NCBI GenBank assembly: GCA_022866195.1
Contig: JALHUF010000594.1
Coordinates: 1-5,522 of the forward strand
Length of the DNA: 5,522 nt
Source: Terriglobia bacterium
GTDB lineage: Bacteria > Acidobacteriota > Terriglobia > UBA7540
Reading direction: 5' to 3'
Below, piece by piece: positions 1-5,181 of the stretch; position 1 is the first letter of the stretch, and every line of letters starts with the position of its first letter. The notes below the pieces were generated by a model. That model searched no databases. It was given only the letters and a program-made list of their open reading frames with translations, and was not told where the DNA came from. The position numbers were made by a program, and so were the translations under genes.

Positions 1-911
1 CCTGGTATCGCGACCTGCCGAACTTGTTCCAGGCACTGTTTGAGAAGCCGCAGGCTCCGCGCATTCCGCTGACCTCTCAACCCATCGAAGTCCCGAACAT
101 CTGGCAGGACTACGCGCAGCAGCCAGCCTCCTGGGTGAACTCCGTTCTGGTGCATGTCGTGGCCTTGAGCGCGCTCGTCCTGCCCTTTGCGATCGAGCGC
201 ATGCTGACCCCCGTCAAAGCTGCTACGAACTACAGTTTGATGGATATTTCCCCCTCCCTTGGCCAACTCCCCGGGCCCGAGGAGAAGATGGGGGGTGGCG
301 GAGGCGGCGGTGACCGCTCGCCGACGCCCGCTTCTAAAGGCGCCGTGCCCAAGTTCGCCAAGATACAGCTTGCTCCGCCCATGGCCGTGCTCCCGAACCT
401 CGAACCCAAGCTGGCAGTCCAGCCTACCTTGCTGGGCCCGGCCGAGCTGAAACTACCCCAGATGGCAATGAACGCTCCTTGGGGTGACCCGCAGGGTGTC
501 GCAGGGCCAGCCTCGAACGGGCCAGGATTCGGCGGAGGGATTGGCAGCGGTGAAGGAACCGGCATCGGGTCAGGCAGGGGCGGCGGCCTGGGTCCCGGAG
601 AAGGCGGCGGATTCGGGGGGGGCGCCTACAGCGTCGGCGGCAGCGTCACGGCGCCGATTCCCATTTACAAGCCCGAGCCCCCTTATTCCGAAGAAGCGCG
701 CAAGGCCAAATACCAGGGCACGGTGGTGCTCTTGATTATTGTCGATGTGCAGGGGAGTGTCACCGACGCGCGCGTCATGAAGCCGCTGGGATTGGGCTTG
801 GATGAGAAGGCTCTGGAGACGGTCCGCACCTGGAAATTCAAGCCCGGCATGCGCAACGGCATCCCCGTGCCGGTGCGGGTCCTGGTCGAAGTCAGCTTCC
901 GCCTCTTCTAA
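1..911 (+). CDS. TonB-family energy transducer, 5' end cut by window
   Basis: This is the C-terminal and major part of a TonB-like protein, which carries proton-motive energy from ExbB/ExbD across the periplasm to outer-membrane receptors. The reading frame stays open to the left edge (WYRDLPN precedes the first start-like TTG at 24), so the true start is probably outside the window. Numbering from that TTG, a single membrane segment lies at about residues 37-57. It contains S40, H44 and L51, spaced like the Ser-His-Leu part of the TonB SHLS motif. A periplasmic linker follows with two glycine-rich runs (about 89-96 and 165-205) plus proline-rich stretches. The TonB C-terminal domain occupies about 210-295, with PPYSEEARKAKYQGTV, a beta-alpha-beta pattern and WKFKPG. 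It ends at a TAA. No exbB or exbD is visible. Family assignment is firm; the transported substrate is unknown. Confidence 0.9.
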   Translation, partial: WYRDLPNLFQALFEKPQAPRIPLTSQPIEVPNIWQDYAQQPASWVNSVLVHVVALSALVLPFAIERMLTPVKAATNYSLMDISPSLGQLPGPEEKMGGGGGGGDRSPTPASKGAVPKFAKIQLAPPMAVLPNLEPKLAVQPTLLGPAELKLPQMAMNAPWGDPQGVAGPASNGPGFGGGIGSGEGTGIGSGRGGGLGPGEGGGFGGGAYSVGGSVTAPIPIYKPEPPYSEEARKAKYQGTVVLLIIVDVQGSVTDARVMKPLGLGLDEKALETVRTWKFKPGMRNGIPVPVRVLVEVSFRLF

Positions 912-973
912 AGCACCCCCTGCGATTCCCTCGTCTAGATCGTCTTCACCCGGGGCACACCCAAATCGAGCGC

Positions 974-1003
974 TTGACAAGCCACGCCGCGCCCAGTTAC
1001 TTC
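974..1003 (+). promoter_or_regulatory. Possible promoter of tRNA-Gln
   Basis: A perfect -35 hexamer TTGACA (974-979) lies 42 bases before the tRNA. With the usual 17-18 base spacer the -10 would be TTACTT or TACTTC (997-1003), which is a poor match to TATAAT. The location between the tonB stop and the tRNA fits a tRNA promoter, but the weak -10 keeps this tentative. Confidence 0.4.
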
Positions 1004-1020
1004 TAGAAGAGCCTCGCTGC

Positions 1021-1094
1021 TGGGAGGTCGTCTAACGGTAGGACTGCAGACTCTGGATCTGCGTATCGGGGTTCGAATCCCTGCCTCCCAGCCA
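1021..1094 (+). tRNA. tRNA-Gln (anticodon CTG)
   Basis: A full cloverleaf can be folded by hand. The acceptor stem is TGGGAGG (1021-1027) with CCTCCCA (1084-1090), and is followed by discriminator G1091 and an encoded CCA (1092-1094). The D-arm stem is GTCT/GGAC (1030-1033 with 1041-1044). The anticodon stem is GCAGA/TCTGC around the loop CTCTGGA, giving anticodon CTG (1053-1055), which reads CAG (Gln). The T-arm is CGGGG/CCCTG with loop TTCGAAT. The weak U1-A72 pair and G73 are known glutamine tRNA identity features and agree with the anticodon. The 3' part from position 33 onward is duplicated at 4105-4147, so this gene is the chimeric attachment site of an integrated element. Its last 43 bases are shared with the element. 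No intrinsic terminator follows directly. Confidence 0.96.
1052..1094 (+). repeat. Left 43-bp attachment repeat (tRNA 3' end)
   Basis: This copy runs from U33 of the tRNA anticodon loop to the CCA end. It matches 4105-4147 base for base. The flanks differ: C1051 before and A1095 after here, against T4104 and T4148 at the other copy. Confidence 0.95.
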
Positions 1095-1104
1095 AGCTTT
1101 TCAA

Positions 1105-1308
1105 CTAGTTAGGTCGTTCCACTGGCTGGTCAGCCCCCGACTCGGGAACACTTAAGAACATTAACCTTTTGAGTTCTTCAGTTGCCCTCCGCCGCTCGTC
1201 CATATTCGCTTCGGCGTAAATGAGCGTCATGTTGCGGTTGGCGTGCCCCAGACTTTGCCGCTCAACCTTGAGCGGCGCACCGCTGGCGTGCGGCCCAGTT
1301 TCCGTCGC
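1105..1308 (-). pseudogene. C-terminal remnant of a second tyrosine recombinase
   Basis: On the minus strand this frame is open from just after a TGA (1309-1311) to a TAG at 1105-1107. It contains the typical end of a tyrosine recombinase: a SGAPLKV segment, then QSLGHANRNMTLIYAEA. That carries the catalytic second histidine (GHA) and the nucleophilic tyrosine (LIYAEA), and a charged C-terminal helix follows (DERRRATEELKRL). The rest of the catalytic domain (Arg I, HxxR) was not found upstream in any frame, so this is a truncated relic. Its sequence differs clearly from the intact integrase at 2401-3543 (GHKTRAIFERY), so it is not a duplicate of that gene. Its position against the tRNA 3' end is where integrases of tRNA-inserted elements usually sit. 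This suggests an earlier element used the same site. Confidence 0.8.
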
Positions 1309-1459
1309 TCAGTGCCAATTTCCTTAGGCGCCTCGGTGATTCGTAAATCTGGGAAATACTGGTTAAGCCGTGTGAAGAATGTACGCTAAAGCAGCCTGGC
1401 TGGTGTCCGTTGTGCTGGTCCTCGTGCTGCTGGCGGGGGCCGGACGACCAGTCATCGCT
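1309..1459. other. Short gap without a recognisable gene
   Basis: This lies between the integrase relic and the 3' end of the prohibitin gene. I see no clear intrinsic terminator for the prohibitin gene. A plus-strand start at 1379 would encode a hydrophobic leader-like stretch (VVLVLVLLAGAG), but it runs antisense into the prohibitin gene and lacks a good ribosome binding site. Minus-strand frames upstream of the relic show no recombinase motifs. Confidence 0.5.
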
Positions 1460-2317
1460 TTACCGCTGTGGTCTGAAAACATCCAACATGGGCACCGGTC
1501 CGCCACTGGTGACCACCTGGGGCATGACGCCGTTCCATTTCTGCACGGCGAGGCTCTGCACCTCAATCTGCCGCAAACTCAGCAGCATCGGTGTAATCTG
1601 CGCTTTTTGGAGCTCCAGTCCCCTGGCTTCGGCTTGGGCCCGGGTGATTTGCTGTTTCGCTTCAAACTCCACGCGCCGGAGGGCGTTCTCTGCCTCGAGG
1701 GCTCGTTGGACCGCTGTCACCTTCGCCTCGATGGCCTGCTGGAAGGCCCCTGAGAACTGAAAGTCGGTGATGGAGAGTTGCACAACGGCAAGACCAAGTG
1801 GAGCTAACCTTTCAGTCATCAAATTTTGCAGTGCATTTTTCACCGCTGGCCTCTGGGTGATCAACTCTTCCGCGTTGTAGTTGGCCGTGGTAGATTTGAC
1901 CGCCTCCTGGATGTAGGGCTGAATGACCAGGTTTACATAATCCCGTCGCAGACGGCGATAAATTTCCCCCACTTGGCTGGGTGTCAACTGGTAGTTTAAG
2001 GTGACTTCGGTGGTGACCACCTGCAAATCCTTGCTGGACGCGGTGGCCGGAGCGCTGTATTTCTGAATCTGGGTTGACATCAGAACTACCTGATGCACGA
2101 AAGGAATCTTGAAATAGAGACCTTCATCGAAGACCTTGTCGGTCACGGCTGTAAAACGCAGTAAGACGCCTCGTTCTCCTGCGCCGACCGTGCCCACGGT
2201 TCCCGCCAGGAAAACGAGGGCCAGAATTACGATCCCAAGAACGACTATCTTTTTCCCCATCCCTGGCGGAATTTGAATTTGCGGAATTCCAATTTCCTGA
2301 CCAAAGTGCTCTGCCAT
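1460..2317 (-). CDS. Prohibitin/SPFH (band 7) family membrane protein
   Basis: This 285-residue protein has the layout of bacterial prohibitins, membrane-anchored scaffold proteins that form large ring or cage assemblies and often associate with membrane proteases. A short N-terminus is followed by one membrane segment (about 22-45, IVVLGIVILALVFLAG). The SPFH domain (about 46-190) opens with GAGERGVLLRF and includes DEGLYFKIPF. A long alpha-helical, probably coiled-coil stretch follows (about 190-245, with FQQAIEAKVTAVQRALEAEN). The C-terminus has the family-typical KWNGVMPQV and GGPVPMLDV. I chose ATG 2317 because GGGAGG lies just upstream and the protein then starts at MAEHFG. A TTG at 2404 in the same frame would overlap the integrase stop but lacks family support. 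The gene is intact and carried inside the tRNA element. Family call is firm; its role here is unknown. Confidence 0.9.
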   Translation of the reverse strand: MAEHFGQEIGIPQIQIPPGMGKKIVVLGIVILALVFLAGTVGTVGAGERGVLLRFTAVTDKVFDEGLYFKIPFVHQVVLMSTQIQKYSAPATASSKDLQVVTTEVTLNYQLTPSQVGEIYRRLRRDYVNLVIQPYIQEAVKSTTANYNAEELITQRPAVKNALQNLMTERLAPLGLAVVQLSITDFQFSGAFQQAIEAKVTAVQRALEAENALRRVEFEAKQQITRAQAEARGLELQKAQITPMLLSLRQIEVQSLAVQKWNGVMPQVVTSGGPVPMLDVFRPQR

Positions 2318-2369
2318 CGCTACCTCCCTCTCATCGGAATTTCCCTCTTCAATTTTGCCTCTAACCAAT

Positions 2370-2398
2370 ACCGTACGCTCACCACCCTCGCCTTTCAA
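2370..2398 (-). promoter_or_regulatory. Possible promoter of the prohibitin gene
   Basis: On the minus strand TTGAAA (2398-2393) and TACGGT (2375-2370) are separated by 17 bases. They lie right after the integrase stop and about 50 bases before the chosen prohibitin ATG. The -35 matches 5 of 6 and the -10 only 3 of 6, so the prohibitin gene may also be read from the integrase transcript. Confidence 0.3.
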
Positions 2399-2400
2399 GC

Positions 2401-3543
2401 TCAAACCGCCCCGGTCCGTGGGCCGGGGCCTTCCTCGTTGTGGACAAAGGGTTTAGCCCCTTCGACCGTTTCCAGAACGAACCCTGGCAGCAGGTTGTAG
2501 GCGTCGTATTTCTTGGCCGCCTCAGTTAGATCGCGCTCGCTGACGATGTTGTACCGCTCAAAGATAGCGCGGGTCTTGTGCCCGCTGATTGCCATTGCCA
2601 CGCGCTCAGGAACGCCAGCTCGCACCAGGTTACGGACGCCGGTTCGCCGGAGGTCATGGAAGCGTAGTCCCGGCAACTCGGCGCGCTTGCAGGCTTTCAC
2701 CCGCTGCTTACGGATCGCGACGATAGGCTGGTTGGCCCGGTAGAAAACGAACGGGCAATCCGGCTTGCGATTCCAGAATTGACCCTTGACGACTCCCGCT
2801 AGTTCGCCTTCCACCGCAATCGTGCGCGCCTCATCGTTCTTCGTTGTGCCGGGGTCGAGTCGAATCGAGCCACGTAGCAGGTCAACCTGGTCCCATTGCA
2901 GCCGCAGGATTTCGCCGAGCCTCATCCCCGTGTAGTAACCCATATCGAGAACGGGTTTGAGATAGTCGGGCAACTCGTCGCGCAACCGCGTGTACTCTTC
3001 GTATTCCAGGAAGCCCTTGCGCGGTGGCGGTTCCTTCAGCATCGGGAAGTGAGGAATGTCCCGGAGCTTGCCGTCCTGGGTCGCGAGATAGAACATACGG
3101 CGCAACGCGGCGAGCGCCCGGTTGATGCCTGCGTTCGACGCGCCCGCCTCTTGGCGCCGGTTGATGAATTCCCGGATGCGGTCGGTAGTGATCTCGATGG
3201 CGCGGAAGCCGTCAAAGAATTCGTCAAGGTGCTGGATGCCCCAGATTACAACCTGATCGCCAGCCTTCTGCCGCCGCTCGGCCAAGAACCGCTCGGCTAG
3301 AGCCCGGTCATCGGTGCCAGTGTCCTCTTGGGTTGGTTTGCCGCCGATTCGGAACTTGGCCCACCACCTGCCGCCGATGCGGTAGAGGCGGCCCTTGATT
3401 CTCGTGAGTGACTTGCGATTGTTGATGCGGTAGTCGTTGTACAGCGCATCGCGCATTTCCTGGTAAGTCAAACGCGACGCGCGCGGTGCCGGCGCCAGGC
3501 CGGCTTCGGCCTCGCCCAGCCGCCGGTGGCTTCTGGCGAGCAC
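2401..3543 (-). CDS. Tyrosine recombinase (integrase) of the tRNA-Gln element
   Basis: This site-specific recombinase of 380 residues is the likely enzyme for integrating the element at tRNA-Gln. The catalytic domain is complete: Arg I at R208 (TGMRLGEI), the beta-hairpin lysine K235 (TTKNDEAR), H296-x-x-R299 (HDLRR), H322 (SGHKT) and nucleophile Y331 (FERY). The core-binding SAM-like part includes ITTDRIREFINRRQEAG and NRALAALRRMF. Oddly, the arm-binding-type segment (about 50-92, KGRLYRIGGRWWAKFRIGGK) follows LTYQEMRDALYNDYRINNRKSL, a stretch that in related phage integrases comes after the arm domain and continues straight into the HLDEFFDGFRA helix. The N-terminal half therefore looks permuted. 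I chose GTG 3543, the first start after an in-frame TAA and preceded by a purine-rich GAAGGGGG. ATG codon 30 is an alternative. Confidence 0.93.
   Translation of the reverse strand: MLARSHRRLGEAEAGLAPAPRASRLTYQEMRDALYNDYRINNRKSLTRIKGRLYRIGGRWWAKFRIGGKPTQEDTGTDDRALAERFLAERRQKAGDQVVIWGIQHLDEFFDGFRAIEITTDRIREFINRRQEAGASNAGINRALAALRRMFYLATQDGKLRDIPHFPMLKEPPPRKGFLEYEEYTRLRDELPDYLKPVLDMGYYTGMRLGEILRLQWDQVDLLRGSIRLDPGTTKNDEARTIAVEGELAGVVKGQFWNRKPDCPFVFYRANQPIVAIRKQRVKACKRAELPGLRFHDLRRTGVRNLVRAGVPERVAMAISGHKTRAIFERYNIVSERDLTEAAKKYDAYNLLPGFVLETVEGAKPFVHNEEGPGPRTGAV
2409..2428. terminator. Strong hairpin at the integrase 3' end
   Basis: CCCCGG (2409-2414) pairs with CCGGGG (2423-2428), with further pairing inward through a G-T wobble. 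It lies in the last codons of the integrase. In the direction of integrase transcription only TTT follows (in CGGTTTGA), so it is at best a weak intrinsic terminator or an RNA-stabilising hairpin between the integrase and prohibitin genes. Confidence 0.3.
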
Positions 3544-3644
3544 CGTCAGAGGCCCCCTTCGTTAAGGACTGCCAGGGAGCCGCGAATCCTCTTCGCACGA
3601 GCGATCCTTGGCCCGAAGCGAAGGACAAGCTGACGATTATCTGC
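3544..3644 (-). other. Spacer between zinc-ribbon gene and integrase
   Basis: This 101-base stretch has no recognisable gene. The frame of the zinc-ribbon gene stays open after its TAG for about 32 codons to a TGA at 3546-3548, three bases ahead of the integrase GTG (3543). This could be chance, or the remains of a longer ancestor. The lack of a clear terminator is compatible with co-transcription of the two genes. Confidence 0.4.
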
Positions 3645-3809
3645 CTATCTGCATCGTCGATTCTTTTGCTCTGACCTGCACTCGTTACACAATTCGCCAC
3701 GCTTGGGCTTGGTCGGCTGCTGCTCGTAGCCGCTGGTAGGCCAGTTCGAGCAATTCCTACAGAAATGCCAAGTGTCGCTGCCCTTTCTCTTGCGGTAAGT
3801 AGTAGCCAC
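3645..3809 (-). CDS. Small zinc-ribbon-like protein (54 aa)
   Basis: This gene encodes 54 residues beginning MATTYRKRKGSDTWHFCRNC and has two Cys-x2-Cys knuckles: C17/C20 (FCRNC) and C41/C44 (LCNEC). They are 21 residues apart, the layout of a small treble-clef or zinc-ribbon fold that would bind one zinc ion. A further Cys is at position 53. The start is GTG 3809, chosen because GGAGGTGA sits directly upstream with six bases between GGAGG and the start. The DTWHFC..CSNWPT pattern resembles small uncharacterised proteins that I recall from many bacterial genomes (memory, not a search). It is the first gene of the minus-strand run in the element, about 100 bases ahead of the integrase. Function is unknown; DNA or RNA binding, or a regulatory or excision-factor role, would be guesses. 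Confidence 0.8.
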   Translation of the reverse strand: MATTYRKRKGSDTWHFCRNCSNWPTSGYEQQPTKPKRGELCNECRSEQKNRRCR

Positions 3810-4104
3810 GACTCACCTCCACTAAGCAGGTGCGGCGCGTTATACGCCGATGCCATCAGTTAATATGGGATTTTCTATTTGTCACAGCATACCGCAGAAC
3901 CGTCGCCACTGCGCGCTAGAACGGCTCGCACTGGCGTTTGCTGCCACGCAGACGCATCGGCGCGTACGGGTCAAGGTGGGAACAGCGGCCCGCACCCTGA
4001 ACATTGAATCCAGAGGCTGATTTTGACACCAAAAGCGCACAATCCCCCACAATCTTCGGGCGAATGTTTCCAAGTCGATGAATCAACTGGGGGGATATAA
4101 CAAT
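3810..4104. other. Non-coding right end of the element
   Basis: No convincing gene lies between the zinc-ribbon start and the right attachment repeat. On the minus strand TATAAC (3844-3839) could be a -10 for the zinc-ribbon gene, but no good -35 sits at the right distance (CATATT at 17 bases). GTGACA (3885-3880) has no matching -10. A direct repeat CACAATC occurs at 4038-4044 and 4048-4054, one helical turn apart and about 60 bases from the right repeat, where integrase arm-type sites could lie (inference). A minus-strand frame of 37 codons (3916-4029, GTG start) has no ribosome binding site and is not called. Confidence 0.5.
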
Positions 4105-4147
4105 TCTGGATCTGCGTATCGGGGTTCGAATCCCTGCCTCCCAGCCA
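4105..4147 (+). repeat. Right 43-bp attachment repeat (displaced tRNA-Gln 3' fragment)
   Basis: This is a perfect copy of tRNA-Gln bases 33 to the CCA end, without the 5' half, so it cannot form a tRNA. It marks the far boundary of the element and is presumably the original chromosomal 3' end of the tRNA gene displaced on integration. Confidence 0.95.
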
Positions 4148-4293
4148 TGCTCTCATGGCAGGTTTCGGGCGGCAAGTAGAGGACACCCATCGTCCTGCGT
4201 GCTAGAATTCACTGCATCAATCGGAGCCGGTTGAAGCAGTCATCCAATGCACCAAAAACTGCTCGCCGGAATCAAGCAACCCCAAGAATTCGC

Positions 4294-4323
4294 TTGACAT
4301 CTATATTCCGTAGAGGTTATATT
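4294..4323 (+). promoter_or_regulatory. Promoter of the toxin-antitoxin operon
   Basis: A perfect TTGACA (4294-4299) and TATATT (4318-4323, 5 of 6) are 18 bases apart. The expected transcription start, about 7 bases after the -10, falls on or next to the toxin GTG at 4330, so the toxin message is probably leaderless. The -35 overlaps the right arm of an inverted repeat (TCAAGC 4272-4277 / GCTTGA 4292-4297). Spacer and -10 contain a 9-bp direct repeat, TATATTCCG, at 4302-4310 and 4318-4326. Either is a plausible operator for the Xre-type antitoxin. Confidence 0.65.
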
Positions 4324-4329
4324 CCGAGC

Positions 4330-4695
4330 GTGGAATGGGAGGCTGAGTACACGAACGAATTCGAGGGATGGTGGAGCAGCCTCACCGAAGACGAACAAGA
4401 AGACGTGAACGCCAAAGTGATTCTTCTTCAGCGATACGGACCAACATTGAGGCGTCCACACTCCGACGTAATCGCTTCGTCGAGGCATTCCAACATGAAG
4501 GAACTTGTCATTCAGCACGCGGGAAGACCGTATCGAGTGCTTTACGCTTTTGACCCGAGGCGTTGTGGGATCCTGCTCATCGGGGGTGACAAGACCGGGG
4601 ACGACAAGTGGTACGAGAAATTCGTTCCCATCGCAGATCGGCTTTACGATGAGCACCTGATTGCGTTAAGGAAGGAGGGCTTGGTCGATGGCTAA
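4330..4695 (+). CDS. RelE/HigB-type toxin (phage Gp49-like family)
   Basis: This 121-residue protein resembles the HigB/Gp49-like branch of the RelE-ParE toxin superfamily, most members of which are ribosome-dependent mRNA endonucleases. Recognisable segments are EYTNEFEGWW (residues 6-15), the helical LTEDEQEDVNAKV (18-30), LRRPHSD (40-46), SRHSNMKELVIQHAGRPYRV (51-70) and FDPRRCGILLIGGDKTG (74-90), then the family-typical WYEKFVPIADRLYDEHL. GTG 4330 is chosen because the protein then begins where relatives begin (VEWEAEYT) and the promoter -10 ends just before it. A TTG at 4231 also opens the frame but lies upstream of the promoter. No ribosome binding site is well placed. The toxin-first order, with an 8-base overlap with the antitoxin gene, is typical of HigBA. 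It sits just outside the element's right repeat. The catalytic mechanism is inferred from family only. Confidence 0.85.
   Translation: MEWEAEYTNEFEGWWSSLTEDEQEDVNAKVILLQRYGPTLRRPHSDVIASSRHSNMKELVIQHAGRPYRVLYAFDPRRCGILLIGGDKTGDDKWYEKFVPIADRLYDEHLIALRKEGLVDG
4672..4679 (+). promoter_or_regulatory. Strong ribosome binding site of the antitoxin
   Basis: AAGGAGGG lies 8 bases before the antitoxin ATG, inside the toxin coding region. It fixes the antitoxin start, and contrasts with the toxin gene, which has no such site. Confidence 0.8.
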
Positions 4696-5053
4696 GAACT
4701 TCAAGGAACTTCAGGCAAGAATGTCTCCCGAGGCACGGGTTCGTTCTGAGACGAAGGCCGAGCAGATGATTAGGGAAATGGCTCTTGACGAGCTGCGTGC
4801 TGCACTGGATTTGACACAGGAGCAACTGGCCGAGGTTTTGCACGTCAGACAAGCCGCCATCTCCAAAGTGGAGCGGCGTTCGGACATGTACATCAGCACG
4901 CTCCGCAGGATCATCGAAGCGATGGGGGGCAAACTGGAGATTCGTGTCATCCTCCAGGACCGCGTGGTGCGGATCAACCAATTTGGAGAAGTCCGCAAAA
5001 CCCGTGCGGCTGCGGGTGGCCGCCCGATGCAGGCGCCTTTTGCCCGACCCTAG
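4688..5053 (+). CDS. Xre/HigA-type antitoxin with helix-turn-helix domain
   Basis: This 121-residue partner of the upstream toxin would neutralise it by direct binding and repress the operon. An N-terminal helical region (about 1-33, NFKELQARMSPEARVRSETK) is followed by a Cro/C1-type helix-turn-helix (about 34-85). There LTQEQLAEVLHVRQAAISKV supplies the two DNA-contacting helices, and STLRRIIEAMGGKLEIRV follows. The short C-terminal extension after INQFGEVRK is rich in Gly, Arg and Pro, and I do not recognise it as conserved. ATG 4688 has a strong ribosome binding site and overlaps the toxin stop by 8 bases, suggesting translational coupling. Family assignment is firm. That this pair is active rests on both genes being intact. 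Confidence 0.88.
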   Translation: MAKNFKELQARMSPEARVRSETKAEQMIREMALDELRAALDLTQEQLAEVLHVRQAAISKVERRSDMYISTLRRIIEAMGGKLEIRVILQDRVVRINQFGEVRKTRAAAGGRPMQAPFARP

Positions 5054-5181
5054 CTTGCGCGTTCGGGAAGCGAGAGGAAACAAGGATGGCAATCCAAAGG
5101 AGAACCACGCGCAGAAGTCTCGGCTTCGATGCGATACGGCATAATTGACTGCGACCTCAGCCAGTGGGTGAAAACTTTGGC
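5054..5181. other. Gap after the antitoxin gene
   Basis: No supported gene. A 20-codon frame (ATG 5086 to TGA 5148, MAIQRRTTRRSLGF) has a purine-rich stretch ahead of it (GAGAGG) but no recognisable content. I see no clear intrinsic terminator for the toxin-antitoxin operon. Confidence 0.4.

Larger units (their letters stand above)
1052..4147. mobile_element. Small integrative element in tRNA-Gln
   Basis: The region is bounded by perfect 43-bp direct repeats, the left one inside the intact tRNA-Gln and the right one a displaced tRNA 3' fragment. It encodes a tyrosine recombinase with complete catalytic residues. This is the standard anatomy of an integrative element using a tRNA gene as attB. 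Because the repeat begins at U33, strand exchange probably occurs in the anticodon loop, a known sublocation for tyrosine recombinases (inference). Excision would give a circle of 3,053 bp. Contents are an older integrase remnant, a prohibitin-family gene, the integrase and a zinc-ribbon small protein. No replication, conjugation, capsid or excisionase gene was recognised, so it may be a non-autonomous satellite or a degraded island. Confidence 0.88.

Noticed and set aside
570..980. 136-codon minus-strand frame
   Set aside because: It is antisense to the TonB C-terminal domain, whose conserved residues are in the plus frame.
1379..1753. Plus-strand frame with a signal-peptide-like start
   Set aside because: The hydrophobic leader is striking, but the frame then runs antisense through the conserved prohibitin gene and lacks a ribosome binding site.
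3308..3856. 182-codon minus-strand open frame
   Set aside because: It overlaps both the zinc-ribbon gene and the integrase in a shifted frame, and its sequence has the low-complexity look of an out-of-frame translation.
3916..4029. 37-codon minus-strand frame near the right end of the element
   Set aside because: GTG start without a ribosome binding site, no recognised motif, and the length is easily reached by chance.
4105..4147. Second tRNA gene
   Set aside because: Only the part from anticodon-loop base 33 to the CCA end is present. The bases upstream cannot form acceptor, D or anticodon 5' strands.
3971..4186. Minus-strand open frame containing GGRDSNPDTQIQ
   Set aside because: This segment is the reverse translation of the tRNA 3' fragment, a well-known artefact around tRNA genes. 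It runs across the attachment repeat and has no other support.
4188..4210. AGGAC/GTCCT hairpin as the original tRNA-Gln terminator
   Set aside because: The stem is only 5 bp and no T-run follows.
4577..5092. 171-codon minus-strand frame
   Set aside because: It lies antisense to the toxin end and the whole antitoxin gene, both clearly recognisable.
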